This document shows positions 8,135-17,899 of a stretch of DNA of 64,000 bases, piece by piece. Made by a program: the position numbers and the translations under genes. A model generated the notes under the pieces. That model saw only the letters and a list, made by a program, of their open reading frames with translations, was not told the DNA's origin and made no database searches. How positions within the stretch are numbered: position 1 is the first letter of the stretch; each line of letters starts with the position of its first letter. The stretch comes from Vreelandella profundi (GTDB lineage: Bacteria > Pseudomonadota > Gammaproteobacteria > Pseudomonadales > Halomonadaceae): positions 2,542,001-2,606,000 of the forward strand of contig NZ_CP077941.1 in assembly GCF_019722725.1 (NCBI RefSeq), written 5' to 3'.

Positions 8135-9517
8135 ATGAGCAACAGCATCACGACGATTAATCCGACTAATGGCGAAACCCTCGACACCTATGCACTAATG
8201 AGCAGCGGTGAAGCTAAGCAGGTAGTTGATGTCTGCTACGAGGCGTTTCTAGAATGGCGTCTTGAATCCCTTGAAAGTCGCGCTAAAACGGTTAAGGCGA
8301 TTGGCCAGGCGCTTCAAAAGCACAAAGAAGCACTGGTCGACCTGATCGTCAAAGAAATGGGCAAACTGCCTGCGCAGGCACGTCAGGAAGTTGACCTGTG
8401 TACCAGTATTTGTGATTACACCGCTGAACACGGCCCTAAAAAATTAGCTGACGATGAGCGCCAGCCTAGCAACGGCGAGCGCGGCTTTGTCACCTATTCT
8501 CCAATGGGTGTTATTTACGGCATTCAGCCCTGGAACTTCCCGGCTTATCAAGTGGTGCGTTACTCCATCGCCAATCTGATGGCGGGTAACGGTGTACTGC
8601 TTAAGCACGCTGAAAATGTTACCGGCAGCGGACTCCTGCTGGAAAAGATTTACCGCGAAGCAGGGCTCCCCGAGAATGTTTTCCGTACGATCGTGATTTC
8701 TCACGACGTGTCTGATGAAGTCATCGCTCACCCTGCGGTACGCGGTGTGACGCTCACCGGCAGCGATGGTGCAGGCCGCAAAGTCGCTGTTAAAGCCGCT
8801 GAGCACCTGAAAAAGACGGTGCTTGAGCTGGGATCAAATGATGCCTTCTTAGTGCTTGATGATGCAGATCTGGATGTCGCGGTTGAAACCTGCGTTCAAG
8901 GGCGTGTGTACAACGGCGGTCAAACCTGTGTGGCGGCCAAGCGTTTTGTAGTGACTGAAAAGAACTATGATGCGTTCAAAGAACGTTATGTCGCTCGCAT
9001 GCAGGCATTGAAAGCAGGCGATCCAAACCAGGAAGGTAGCGACCTTGGCCCCATGGCTCGTGTTGATCTGCGTGATGGCCTCCACGACCAGGTCGAAGAA
9101 AGCGTTCGCAAAGGCGCCAAAATCCTCTGCGGCGGTGAAAAGCCCTCAGGTAAAGGCGCGTTCTACCCGGTCACGGTGCTGGACAACGTCACTCCTGGTC
9201 AGCCTGCTTACGACGACGAACTGTTTGGCCCGGTGGCGGCACTCATTCGCGCCAAAGATGATGAAGACGCTATGCGTATCGCCAACGACAGCCGTTATGG
9301 CTTGGGTGGCGGTATTATCTCAAAAGATGTTAAGCGCGCCACAGAGCTTGCCAGCAAATATTTTGATACCGGCATGGTGTATATCAACGGCTTTGGTGTC
9401 GCGACCCCAGAAATGCCCTTCGGTGGCGTCAAAAACTCCGGTTACGGTCGTGAACACGGTGGCTTCGGCATGCTTGAGTTCGTCAATGTCAAATCAGTCA
9501 TCGTCGTTCAAGAGTAA
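8135..9517 (+). CDS. NAD(P)-dependent succinate-semialdehyde dehydrogenase, Sad/YneI type
   Basis: 460 residues, close to E. coli Sad (YneI) in length and shorter than GabD-type enzymes. The aldehyde dehydrogenase fold is clear: cofactor-binding WNFPAYQ near residue 133, catalytic-base region LELGSNDAF with Glu near 231, and active-site NGGQTCVAAKRF with Cys near 266. It oxidises succinate semialdehyde, or a similar short aldehyde, to the acid, feeding the TCA cycle. It is monocistronic with a strong terminator at its end. The upstream region holds several inverted repeats that suggest dedicated regulation. The exact aldehyde is inferred from family resemblance only. Confidence 0.9.
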   Translation: MSNSITTINPTNGETLDTYALMSSGEAKQVVDVCYEAFLEWRLESLESRAKTVKAIGQALQKHKEALVDLIVKEMGKLPAQARQEVDLCTSICDYTAEHGPKKLADDERQPSNGERGFVTYSPMGVIYGIQPWNFPAYQVVRYSIANLMAGNGVLLKHAENVTGSGLLLEKIYREAGLPENVFRTIVISHDVSDEVIAHPAVRGVTLTGSDGAGRKVAVKAAEHLKKTVLELGSNDAFLVLDDADLDVAVETCVQGRVYNGGQTCVAAKRFVVTEKNYDAFKERYVARMQALKAGDPNQEGSDLGPMARVDLRDGLHDQVEESVRKGAKILCGGEKPSGKGAFYPVTVLDNVTPGQPAYDDELFGPVAALIRAKDDEDAMRIANDSRYGLGGGIISKDVKRATELASKYFDTGMVYINGFGVATPEMPFGGVKNSGYGREHGGFGMLEFVNVKSVIVVQE

Positions 9518-9557
9518 TACAGTGAGCAAACGCAACATGTAGTAAGTTGTGAGCTGT

Positions 9558-9603
9558 AAAAAAACAGCGCCGCAGGCCTTCATCAGGCCTGCGGCGTTTT
9601 TTT
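9558..9603. terminator. Bidirectional intrinsic terminator
   Basis: A 12-bp perfect stem (9568-9579 with 9585-9596, GCCGCAGGCCT arms) with a 5-nt loop is flanked by an A run on the left and a T run on the right. It can therefore end transcripts from both the aldehyde dehydrogenase gene and the convergent pgpA operon. Confidence 0.93.
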
Positions 9604-9616
9604 GTAGCGCGAATTT

Positions 9617-10105
9617 CTAAGAACTTAAATGTTGCTCATTGGAACGGCGATGCCATAGTTTTAAGCCTATCGCCATCACCACCCAGGTCACAAGCGCTGC
9701 GATCACATCATCTAACACAATGCCAAAACCACCCTGCACGTACTCGGCTAGATGAATCGGCGGTGGTTTTAACGCATCGAAAAAACGATAAACAACGAAT
9801 GCCAGCGCCATCACCAGCGGATGGCGTGCGGCTTTTAAACCGATGACCGCTAGCGGAAACGCCACATATTCATCGGCAACGATGCTGCCATGATCCAAAC
9901 CGGCAAATTGTCGCGCAGCGATATGGCAGACCGGCACCGCAAGCACCACTAGTATCGCGATAATGGCCCCCTGCTGGCTAAGCGGGCGGCTCAGCAGCCA
10001 CCACGCTATTGGGATACCCAGGAGTGAACCAAAAGTACCTGGTGCAAAGGGTAATCGCCCCAATCCAAAACCATTCGCTAGCCAAATATTAAGCGTTTCC
10101 AGCAT
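9617..10105 (-). CDS. pgpA: Phosphatidylglycerophosphatase A
   Basis: 162 residues. The family's N-terminal motif is clear (GFGLGRLPFAPGTFGSLLG, residues 12-30) and the metal-binding region reads SIVADEYVAFPL near residue 75. Several hydrophobic segments fit an inner-membrane enzyme. PgpA dephosphorylates phosphatidylglycerophosphate to phosphatidylglycerol, a late step of anionic phospholipid synthesis. In many relatives the segment before IV-DE reads DP; here it reads DH, a small deviation. The start codon overlaps the stop of the upstream DUF533 gene by one base (TAATG), so translation is probably coupled. The thiL gene that often precedes pgpA in gammaproteobacteria is not next to it here. 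Confidence 0.93.
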   Translation of the reverse strand: MLETLNIWLANGFGLGRLPFAPGTFGSLLGIPIAWWLLSRPLSQQGAIIAILVVLAVPVCHIAARQFAGLDHGSIVADEYVAFPLAVIGLKAARHPLVMALAFVVYRFFDALKPPPIHLAEYVQGGFGIVLDDVIAALVTWVVMAIGLKLWHRRSNEQHLSS

Positions 10106-10860
10106 TAGCCAGCCTGCTGAGCTTGATGCTCAAGCTCAGTCGTCATCTCTTTGGGTAGATTAAGAGCACTGGCCAACTGGTCTAGCCAAGCACGCTCCAT
10201 CGGGTTTTGATCATCGGTGACAGCGACGCTCATCAGATACATCTCACGCGCAGCCTGTGGGGAGTCCGCTTCGCGAGCCAGCGCCTGGGCATCCAGCGGC
10301 GCTTTTAGCTGCTGCTCTACCCAGTTATGCATCTCTTGGTCGGCGCCCAGCGCATCGATTTGTTCGGTAATCAGCGTCTGCTCTTGCTCATCAATGTGGC
10401 CATCGGCACGCGCGGCCATGATCATCGCCTGCAGCAACTCAAGGCTACGCCGCTCTTGGAATTCACCGCTGAGCACTTCTACCCGCTCACCCTCTGCCGC
10501 ACTTGCCTGCTCAGTGGAAGGCTGCTCGCCGCCGCCCTTAGCCGCTTGCGAACTCTGCCATGCCTTCCAAGCCAGCATGCCCACGCCCGCAATAGCGCCA
10601 TACTTGAGCGCTTTGCCGCCCATGCTGCGGCCACGTTTGGAACCTACAAGCATCCCCATGGCACCGCCGCCAAGCAGGCTCTTTACATCAAAACCACCGG
10701 ATGAGCCGCTGCCTTGACTACTGCCGCTACCGCCACCGAACTGCTTAGAAAGCCCGCTCAGCATTCCCTTAACATCGACACCGCTACCGCTGTCACCACC
10801 GCCCTTCTGACTACCGCCGGCTTGCTTCATCAGCTGCTGCAAAATTTTGCTTGCGTTCAT
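10105..10860 (-). CDS. DUF533 / YebE-like, TerB-fold inner-membrane protein
   Basis: 251 residues in three parts. The N-terminal 60 residues are rich in Gly and Ser (low complexity). A short glycine-rich hydrophobic stretch (about 65-110) carries the DUF533 hallmark (LLGGGAMGMLVGSKRGR, then a membrane-like segment ending in WKAWQ). The helical C-terminal TerB-like domain contains AMIMAARADGHIDEQEQ near residues 145-160, an Asp/Glu pattern typical of the TerB fold. The molecular function is unknown in this family. It is preceded by an AGGAG site and followed, with a one-base overlap, by pgpA, so the pair forms a short operon that may concern the envelope. Confidence 0.88.
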   Translation of the reverse strand: MNASKILQQLMKQAGGSQKGGGDSGSGVDVKGMLSGLSKQFGGGSGSSQGSGSSGGFDVKSLLGGGAMGMLVGSKRGRSMGGKALKYGAIAGVGMLAWKAWQSSQAAKGGGEQPSTEQASAAEGERVEVLSGEFQERRSLELLQAMIMAARADGHIDEQEQTLITEQIDALGADQEMHNWVEQQLKAPLDAQALAREADSPQAAREMYLMSVAVTDDQNPMERAWLDQLASALNLPKEMTTELEHQAQQAG

Positions 10861-10980
10861 CCTTGTACTCCTAGGTCGATATTATCTTTAGGCCCGTTTA
10901 ACAATTAACCCACGTTATAAAACATACTGTATGAACGCAGCGTGAACTAGCGCTGGCTCTAGCATCAAAACAATCAGGCA

Positions 10981-13900
10981 TCAAAGAAGTGCACCCTTTA
11001 TTTCCACCGAACTACCGTGGCGGCTGGCCTGCACGTCTATACGGACGGGCATTTGCTCTTTGAGTTCACTAACGTGTGAAATAACGCCGATCATGCGCCC
11101 GCCCATTTGCAATTCGCTAAGCATAGCAATGGCTTGATCCAAGGCATCTTGGTCCAGGCTGCCAAATCCCTCATCAATGAATAGTGTATCCAGCTGAATA
11201 CCGCCAGCGTAAGCCTGTACAACGTCCGAAAGCCCCAGCGCCAGCGCCAGCGCAGCCATAAATGATTCACCGCCGGAAAGTGTCGCTACCGAGCGGTTCT
11301 TGCCGGTATAGGTGTCCGCTACATCCAGCTCTAAACCCGAGGCTTTATTGCCCTTAGATGGATCTTCTCGACGCACTAGCTGATAGCGGCCGCGACTCAT
11401 GCGCACCAGCCGCGCGGAGGCTTGAATCAGCACGTCATCCAGCAGTACCCCCAACACGAAACGCTGCAGACTAATCCGATGCCCGGTGCGGCCATTAGCG
11501 ACCTCGCTTAGCGTGCCCCACAGCTGATATTGGGCTTCAAGCTCTGCCTGAGCCGCGTGGGCTGTCTTAAGCTTATACTGGGTATTGGTTAACTGCACTA
11601 CGCGTGCCGCCAGACGTTGGTAGGTTTCATCGCAGGCTTGCTCGTGGGCCTGCGCTGCGGCCACCAGTTCAGCGAGTGCCTTTACGTCTGGCGCCGTCAG
11701 CCCCTCAAGACGAGCCTTGCTGGCCTCAAGCTGGCCCTCTAGCTTGGCAAGCACCTGCTGAAAGCGCGTAACGGTTTCAGCCAACGCTTGGCGCGCCGAT
11801 GTTTCCAACCGGGCCTGCAAAAAACCTGCATCATTTTCAAACACGCTACGCTCAAGCGCGCTGCGCCATACTTGCTGGGCGGTGGTTAATGCCTCGGTCG
11901 TAGCTGCTGCACGTTGAGCGCTATCCGCCAGCGTAGTGTCAGCCTGGGCAAGCGCCGTTTGTACCTGATGGGCAGCCTCTTGGGCAGAGTGCCACGCCGC
12001 CTCGCCCTGCTGAATCTCATGCTGTAAGTGGCTCAGCTCTGCCTGTATTGCCTCAAGCGATGAGTACGCCTCAGGCAGCGCCGTGCGCAGCTGCTCGCAC
12101 TGAGCCTCTAACTGGTGGCAGCGCTTTTGAGCCGCCTCTACCTCGGGCTGTTGAGACTTTATCTGAGCATCCAGCGCTTTCCAGTCGCTACGCCGCTGCT
12201 CAAGGGCAAGTTCCTGCGTCTGTATGTATTGAACAAGTTCTTGATGGCGCGCCACATCGCGCTGGCTTTGCTGGCAGGCGGCCTCCAATGCGGCGAGTGG
12301 CTCGCTACTCCACTCGCCTAGCGTGCGGCGCAACTGCTCGCTCTGCTCATCGCTATAGCTAAGCTGCTGGGCTAGCCGCTGTTGCAGCTGTTGGGCGTTT
12401 ACCAACGCCTGCTGCGTCTGCTCGTAGTCCATGCGCGCACGCTTTACATCCGCCTGGGTCACGGGTGCCTGCTCTGGCGCGGCGGGTGCGGGATGCTCGC
12501 AGCTGCCGCAAACCGGGCAAGGCTGGTGAAGCTCCAGCCGCGCAGCCAGGAGTGCTGCCTGGCCCTGATGCCAGTGCATTTCTTGCTCAGTGGCTCGCTG
12601 CTGACAGCGTTCGAGAGTCTGCTGGTGATTTTCTACTTGGCTATTCGCTTGAGCTGCCTGCTCAATGAGCACACTGCGCTGAGCGTCAAGCCCCGCCAGC
12701 GTGTGCCGCTGGTCACGCAGAGTCTGGCGGCTTTGCAGCACTGCTTCACTGCCTGCCAAGCTATTGCGCTCGGCCTGCTGCGCTTTCAACTGCGCGGCGA
12801 GCGCCTCTCCTTGCTGAGCGATGGTGTCGCGCTGGCGTAATTGCCGGCCGGCTGTCTGATCTAACGCTTGCCACGCCTCACGGGATTGATTAAACGCCTT
12901 TTCGACACGGCTTAAGGTTTGAAACTGCTCAAGAGCTTGCTGTAACCGGCCGATCTTTTCTCGACGTTCAGGCAGCTGCTGATAATGAGTTTGCGCCTGC
13001 TGCAGCACCTGCTGAGCCTGATGGTAGGCCGTGCGCTGCTTTTCAACGCCCGCTTGGGCTTGCGTATACTCTTGCTGAGCAGTCTGCGACGCTTGTTGCG
13101 CCATGTGGAGGCTGTGAAACGGCGCCGCCAGCTCCTGGGTTTGCTCATGCGCGTTTAAACGCTCTTGGGCGCGATTGACCTCGGGCTGTTGTTGTAGCAG
13201 CAGGCGATGTTCTTCAACCAGCGCTGCCTCCCGATCAAACAGCGCCTGGTATTCCTTGCCCTGGCGCTCGGCCGCCTGCGCGTTTTCACGCTGCTGTTTA
13301 GCGGCGGCTAACGCATCGCTGGCGACCTGCTGATTTGGGATAAGCGACTCCAGCAGCTCACTCAGCGCCGTTTCGCTTTCAACATCGCTGGCTTCTAAAA
13401 TGCCTTTTACCCGATGCTGATGATCATTGACGTCTCGTATGATTTGATTAGCCTGGGTGCGCAAGCGTTCTTCAATGCGTTGGAAAATATGCGTTTGGAA
13501 TAGCTGAGAAAAAATGTTTTCTCGTTTGGCGGAATCTGCTATTAGCAGTTCGCGAAACTTACCCTGCGGCAGCACCATCACTTGACGGAACTGGTCAGCG
13601 TTCAGCCCCATGAGCGCCTGCACCTCAGCTGTCGCATCGCTGACCTTACGCGCCACCAGGCAGGTATCTATCTCGCCTTCCGTGGTTAGTCGCCATAGCT
13701 GCGCCTCAGCGCTATGGGTGGTGGTGCCTTCGCCGCGCGCTTTGGGGCGCTCCTGCTGGGGCACACGCCTGACCCGGTAATCGACGTCGCGCAGGCGAAA
13801 ACTCAGCGTCACTTCCGTTAACAGCGTACCGGCCGCCTGATCGCAGCGCATCTGCGTTGGATCGCGGTCATTGCCGGTGGTCTGGCCGTACAGCGCGAAG

Positions 13901-14046
13901 CAAATGGCATCTAGAATCGAGCTTTTACCCGCCCCAGTCGGGCCGTTAATAAGAAATAGCGGGCTTTTACCCAGCGCAGTAAAATCGATGTTTTCAGTAC
14001 CGGCAAAAGGGCCAAACGCCTGCATGGTCAGGGTTAATGGCGTCAT
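10981..14046 (-). CDS. sbcC: SbcCD nuclease ATPase subunit SbcC
   Basis: 1021 residues of the Rad50/SMC type. Walker A GPTGAGKS is at residues 35-42. Long Gln/Ala-rich coiled coils run on both sides of a zinc hook CPVCG near residue 510. The ABC signature SGGESFMAALALALGLSD and Walker B LDTLFIDEGFGSLD lie near the C-terminus. With SbcD it forms an ATP-driven exo/endonuclease that cleaves DNA hairpins and protein-blocked ends. Its start overlaps the sbcD stop by four bases (ATGA), the usual sbcDC order. The length is normal for gammaproteobacterial SbcC. Confidence 0.97.
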   Translation of the reverse strand: MTPLTLTMQAFGPFAGTENIDFTALGKSPLFLINGPTGAGKSSILDAICFALYGQTTGNDRDPTQMRCDQAAGTLLTEVTLSFRLRDVDYRVRRVPQQERPKARGEGTTTHSAEAQLWRLTTEGEIDTCLVARKVSDATAEVQALMGLNADQFRQVMVLPQGKFRELLIADSAKRENIFSQLFQTHIFQRIEERLRTQANQIIRDVNDHQHRVKGILEASDVESETALSELLESLIPNQQVASDALAAAKQQRENAQAAERQGKEYQALFDREAALVEEHRLLLQQQPEVNRAQERLNAHEQTQELAAPFHSLHMAQQASQTAQQEYTQAQAGVEKQRTAYHQAQQVLQQAQTHYQQLPERREKIGRLQQALEQFQTLSRVEKAFNQSREAWQALDQTAGRQLRQRDTIAQQGEALAAQLKAQQAERNSLAGSEAVLQSRQTLRDQRHTLAGLDAQRSVLIEQAAQANSQVENHQQTLERCQQRATEQEMHWHQGQAALLAARLELHQPCPVCGSCEHPAPAAPEQAPVTQADVKRARMDYEQTQQALVNAQQLQQRLAQQLSYSDEQSEQLRRTLGEWSSEPLAALEAACQQSQRDVARHQELVQYIQTQELALEQRRSDWKALDAQIKSQQPEVEAAQKRCHQLEAQCEQLRTALPEAYSSLEAIQAELSHLQHEIQQGEAAWHSAQEAAHQVQTALAQADTTLADSAQRAAATTEALTTAQQVWRSALERSVFENDAGFLQARLETSARQALAETVTRFQQVLAKLEGQLEASKARLEGLTAPDVKALAELVAAAQAHEQACDETYQRLAARVVQLTNTQYKLKTAHAAQAELEAQYQLWGTLSEVANGRTGHRISLQRFVLGVLLDDVLIQASARLVRMSRGRYQLVRREDPSKGNKASGLELDVADTYTGKNRSVATLSGGESFMAALALALGLSDVVQAYAGGIQLDTLFIDEGFGSLDQDALDQAIAMLSELQMGGRMIGVISHVSELKEQMPVRIDVQASRHGSSVEIKGALL

Positions 14047-15188
14047 CCTTGAACCTCATCGCGCTGCAGCTGGTTAATGAGCTCTGCCATGGCCTGCGAT
14101 TGCTCTTCGCTCATTGCTTCTCCGCTGGTTTGATTGAAAAAATCACCAAACATATCCAGCGCATCAAAGCGTAACCGCTCCCGATCAAGCTGCTGCCCTC
14201 CACGGCTTTCTAACATGCCCGGCTTCTCCAAATGCAGCACGTTGGGGTAAACCTCGCGCAGCTTACCCATCGGATCAAGAATGGCGTGGCGATCGGTTAA
14301 CCGCACCAGCAGATAGTCATCGGCATTTGCATCCGTTCTACCCTGGGCAATCAAGGCGTCAATTTCACCTTCTAAGACGCGCACTTCACGGCTGGGTAAC
14401 AAAGGCACCTGCTGAATATGCGTGACGCCACCGGCGTCTAAATCCACCAGCGTAACGCCTTTGCGCTGATTGGCTTCAGAAAAGCTGTACTTGAGTAGTG
14501 AGCCGCTGTAGCGAATGTGCTCGCCGCCGCGATACTGCGGGCCATGCAGGTGGCCAAGCGCCACATAATCAAAGCCTTGCATGGGTTCCCAGGCAACGCT
14601 TTCAGCTCCGCCTAGGGTAAGCGGGCGCTCCGAATCTGACGCGCTGCCGCCATCCACAAAACAGTGGCTCATCAGTATGCAGGGGCGCGTTGGGTGGCGC
14701 TGTTCGCCAATCCGCTCGACCAAATAACGATGGGCACCGTCAAAATCATGTACGTCGACCTTAAAGTGACTGCGCACATGCTCAGGATCAGCGTAGGGAA
14801 TACCAAAAACATCTACCTCAACGCCATTTATAGTGAGCGTCACGGGAGTCGCAAAGTCAGCTAGGTCAGAGAGAATATGCAGCCCGGCTTGGCGCAGGTG
14901 CCGCGCGCCAAACCGCAGCCGTTCAGCGCCATCGTGATTTCCTGAAATCATGATGACCGGGAGTTTGCGCACCTCACACAGCGCATGCAGCACCTCATCC
15001 AGCAGCGTTACCGCGGCGGAGGGAGGCACCGAGCGATCGTAAATATCACCCGCGATCAGCACCGCCTCGACCTTTTCACGATCAATGATCTCAAGGAGTT
15101 GGCTGAGCACATGACGCTGGTCATCCAGCAACGAAAGATTGTGAAATAGCCGCCCCAAGTGCCAATCCGCGGTGTGAAGTAGTCGCAT
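14043..15188 (-). CDS. sbcD: SbcCD nuclease subunit SbcD
   Basis: 381 residues from the ATG at 15186-15188, which gives the typical SbcD N-terminus MRLLHTADWHLGR. The open frame continues upstream to 15293 but there runs through the terminator of the preceding gene, so that start was rejected. Calcineurin-like phosphoesterase motifs are clear: D-x-H in TADWHLG (residues 6-12), GDIYD near 50, GNHD near 80, and LGHLHGP near 215. These residues bind two Mn2+ ions for Mre11-type nuclease activity. It overlaps sbcC by four bases. Confidence 0.97.
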   Translation of the reverse strand: MRLLHTADWHLGRLFHNLSLLDDQRHVLSQLLEIIDREKVEAVLIAGDIYDRSVPPSAAVTLLDEVLHALCEVRKLPVIMISGNHDGAERLRFGARHLRQAGLHILSDLADFATPVTLTINGVEVDVFGIPYADPEHVRSHFKVDVHDFDGAHRYLVERIGEQRHPTRPCILMSHCFVDGGSASDSERPLTLGGAESVAWEPMQGFDYVALGHLHGPQYRGGEHIRYSGSLLKYSFSEANQRKGVTLVDLDAGGVTHIQQVPLLPSREVRVLEGEIDALIAQGRTDANADDYLLVRLTDRHAILDPMGKLREVYPNVLHLEKPGMLESRGGQQLDRERLRFDALDMFGDFFNQTSGEAMSEEQSQAMAELINQLQRDEVQG

Positions 15189-15253
15189 AACGGGCTCAAC
15201 TGCAAAGGATGTAGCGGCATCATAACAATCAACCCAGCCAATCGCCCAATAAC

Positions 15254-15281
15254 AAAAAGCCCCGCTCAAGGCGGGGCTTTT
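15254..15281 (-). terminator. Rho-independent terminator of the SLC13 gene
   Basis: Eleven-base arms (15255-15265 with 15271-15281) with core AAAGCCCCGC / GCGGGGCTTT and a TCAAG loop, with U-rich ends on the minus strand. It lies about 20 bp after the stop codon at 15300. The stem matches the csp terminator at 4866-4890. Confidence 0.92.
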
Positions 15282-15299
15282 AGACACTAGCACGGCATA

Positions 15300-16949
15300 T
15301 TAGCGGCGGAAGGCGTCTGGATAGCTGGTTAAGTCAACGTTCCACATCACCGGTAGCATGAAGTAAACCGCTGCCACTATTAACAGCATGGCAATGATGT
15401 TGATCCAGAAGCCAGTACGCACCATTTCAATAATTTTAAGCTTACCAGTGGCGAAGATAATCGCGTTTGGTGGCGTACCCACCGGCAGCATAAAGGCGCA
15501 GTTAGCCGCCATAGCAGCAGGCACCATCAGCACGAAGGGGTGAATATCCAGCGCTAATGCTAGTGACGCCAGCACCGGAAGAATCATCGTCGCCGTTGCG
15601 GTATTTGAAGTGATTTCGGTTAAGAACAGCACCATACCCGTTGCCAGCAGGATCACCAGCAGGAAGTTAGCACCTTCCAGCACGCTCATCTGTCCGCCGA
15701 TCCACTCCGCTAAGCCTGAAGAACCGAAGCCTGCGGCAATTGCCAGGCCTCCTCCGAACAGCAGCAAAATGCCCCAAGGTACGTCTTTAGCAACGTCCCA
15801 ACCTAGCAGGCAGCCGCCTTTGTTCTTGGAGGGAATCAAAAACAGCAGAATCGCGGCAAAAATAGCGATCATCGTGTCACTGATACCAGGAATATTGATG
15901 ATCTGCCCTTGCCATAAAAAGGAGCGGGTAATCCACAAAAAGGCAGCCAATAGGAACACCGCCAGCACCGCTTTTTCTTCAAAGCTAGTAGCGCCTAAGG
16001 CAGCCTTTTCTTTGTTGATGAGTTCACGGCCGCCCGGCAAATGATTAAATTTGATCTGGAAAAATACGCGTGTCAGCAGTAGCCACGTGATGAATAGCAG
16101 TGCAACGACAACGGGGAAAGCAAACATTAACCAGCCAGCAAACGAAATCTCGATACCAAAAAGCTCGTTAACAATGGCCGCAAGAATAATATTGGGCGGC
16201 GTGCCAATTAGCGTGCCCAGGCCACCGATAGTGCCGCCATAGCCAATACCAAAAATCAGCGCTTTGCTAAATTTATCAATTTCACCGCTGTAGTCATCAT
16301 CGCTTTTTTTCAGCTCTTGGCTCACTTGGTAAACGATAGCGGAACCGATCGGCAGCATCATCATAACCGCCGCCGTATTGGATACCCACATCGATAAAAA
16401 ACCGGTGGCGGCCATAAAGCCAAACACGATGTTATTAATGCTGGTACCCAATACAGCAATAATCGACAGCGCGATACGCTTGTGCAAATCCCACTTTTCC
16501 ATGGCCAGCGCGATCATAAAGCCGCCTAGGAATAGGAAAATAATCGGATTGCCGTAGGCAGCAGTAACCGTATTGCCTTCAAGCGCACCGGTTATCGGCA
16601 GCAAAATAATGGGCAATAGCGAGGTAACGGGAATAGGAATGGCTTCCGTGATCCACCACACGGCTACCCACAGCGTGGTCGCAAGCACCATGCGCCCTTC
16701 AAAGCTTAAGCCTTCGGGATGAAAGAACATCACGACAAAAGCAAAGAGCAAAGGCCCAAGCAGTAACCCCACTTTTTGCGGAGGCGTGTAGGCCGGTGGC
16801 TTAGGGTCAGGGGATGGCTCTCGCTTGGCATTGGAAGCCGCTGCCTTCGCGGCACCACCGGTAGGTAGTGCGCACATCAATAAGTTTTTGGCTTGGTAAT
16901 GGGAATTCCATAGCTGATCCCATACCGTCATCAGGGCAGTTTTATGCAT
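15300..16949 (-). CDS. DASS-family (SLC13) Na+-coupled anion/dicarboxylate symporter
   Basis: 549 residues. After a 65-residue polar, Pro/Ala-rich N-terminus there are about eleven membrane helices. The two SNT motifs that bind Na+ and substrate in DASS carriers are present: MWVSNTAAVMMMLPIG and EITSNTATATMILP. The phrase VGTPPNAIIFATG near the end is also typical. By family it imports di- or tricarboxylates (succinate, malate, fumarate, citrate) or sulfate with Na+. It differs from the 2923-4692 carrier in having no RCK domains. It is terminated before sbcD, so it is a separate unit. The long N-terminal extension is unusual; a start at the second Met (16931) is possible. Confidence 0.9.
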   Translation of the reverse strand: MHKTALMTVWDQLWNSHYQAKNLLMCALPTGGAAKAAASNAKREPSPDPKPPAYTPPQKVGLLLGPLLFAFVVMFFHPEGLSFEGRMVLATTLWVAVWWITEAIPIPVTSLLPIILLPITGALEGNTVTAAYGNPIIFLFLGGFMIALAMEKWDLHKRIALSIIAVLGTSINNIVFGFMAATGFLSMWVSNTAAVMMMLPIGSAIVYQVSQELKKSDDDYSGEIDKFSKALIFGIGYGGTIGGLGTLIGTPPNIILAAIVNELFGIEISFAGWLMFAFPVVVALLFITWLLLTRVFFQIKFNHLPGGRELINKEKAALGATSFEEKAVLAVFLLAAFLWITRSFLWQGQIINIPGISDTMIAIFAAILLFLIPSKNKGGCLLGWDVAKDVPWGILLLFGGGLAIAAGFGSSGLAEWIGGQMSVLEGANFLLVILLATGMVLFLTEITSNTATATMILPVLASLALALDIHPFVLMVPAAMAANCAFMLPVGTPPNAIIFATGKLKIIEMVRTGFWINIIAMLLIVAAVYFMLPVMWNVDLTSYPDAFRR

Positions 16950-17223
16950 ACAATTAGCGTCGCTTTCGAGATATTGGTGATCGGATGTCGAGGATGAGCG
17001 CGTAGCCGGTTAGTCGACTAATACGCGTTGTTGGTACTCCTATGACGCCCTTTATTTCACTGCAATAGGTATTCAGTCCAGTCATTTACCCTAACTTGCC
17101 ACCAAAGTCTAACAGCCTTTAGTTCTAATTATTAGTTATCACTAGCGATGACACGGGGCTTCTGAGCACGTAAGTTATTACCACTGTTAACTAATTTCTT
17201 ATATGCAGATTAAGGAGTCGCGT

Positions 17224-17847
17224 ATGCTAGACCGATGGACCATGCCGCTGACCCAGCGGCCCCTCAAGCGATTCGCCAACGCCTTGCACAAGCGGCGTAT
17301 AACGCCCGACCAGGTCACGCTATGGGCTTTTTTCATCGGCATAACCGCCCTACCCCTGTTAGCCTGGGAGCACTATGGCCTCGCCTTACTCGCCATTGTA
17401 CTCAATCGAATCGGCGACGGCGTGGACGGTGCATTAGCGCGCTTAAGTGGCAGCACCAGCGAGGCAGGCGGATTCCTTGATATCGGGCTAGATTTTGTTT
17501 TCTACGCCGCTGTCGTGCTTGGTTTTGCGCTGGCCAATCCAGCCCAAAATGCACTTGCAGCGGCTCTACTGCTGTTTGCCTTTATCGGCACCGGCACGTC
17601 GTTTCTGGCGTTCGCCATTGCCGCTAAACAAAAATCCCTGGCGCGCCCCAACTTTCCTAACAAAGCGTTCTATTATTTAGAAGGATTAACCGAGGGCACT
17701 GAAACCGTACTCGCGCTAGTGCTTTTTTGCCTTTTCCCCGATCACTTCTCGATCCTAGCGACCCTTTTTGCCAGTGCATGTATTGTCACCACGGCAACAC
17801 GCCTATGGGGAGGCTACTGGACACTGCGCAGGCATGAAGCCGACTAA
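17224..17847 (+). CDS. CDP-alcohol phosphatidyltransferase family protein
   Basis: 207 residues starting at the ATG at 17224, which has AAGGAG seven bases upstream (the frame opens at 17203). The family signature D-x2-D-G-x2-A-R-x8-G-x3-D-x3-D is complete: GDGVDGALARLSG ... GGFLDIGLD (about residues 63-92). Five or six membrane helices fill the rest. Such enzymes transfer the phospho-alcohol of a CDP-linked lipid or alcohol to a second alcohol (phosphatidylglycerophosphate synthase, phosphatidylcholine synthase and others). The substrates are not clear from sequence. It is followed after 52 bp by a Crp/Fnr-type regulator and then by the cyclic glucan synthase, all on the plus strand. Confidence 0.88.
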   Translation: MLDRWTMPLTQRPLKRFANALHKRRITPDQVTLWAFFIGITALPLLAWEHYGLALLAIVLNRIGDGVDGALARLSGSTSEAGGFLDIGLDFVFYAAVVLGFALANPAQNALAAALLLFAFIGTGTSFLAFAIAAKQKSLARPNFPNKAFYYLEGLTEGTETVLALVLFCLFPDHFSILATLFASACIVTTATRLWGGYWTLRRHEAD

Positions 17848-17899
17848 TATAGCGTATGCTCAAACGAAGGATGACACGCTCTCTCAGGGATGATGACAG

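Noticed and set aside
10217..10717. Plus-strand open frames across the DUF533 gene
   Set aside because: They are antisense shadows of a Gly/Ser-rich coding sequence, with no ribosome site or family resemblance.
15189..15293. Upstream extension of sbcD
   Set aside because: It would translate through the SLC13 terminator hairpin; the canonical MRLLHTADWH start at 15188 is better.
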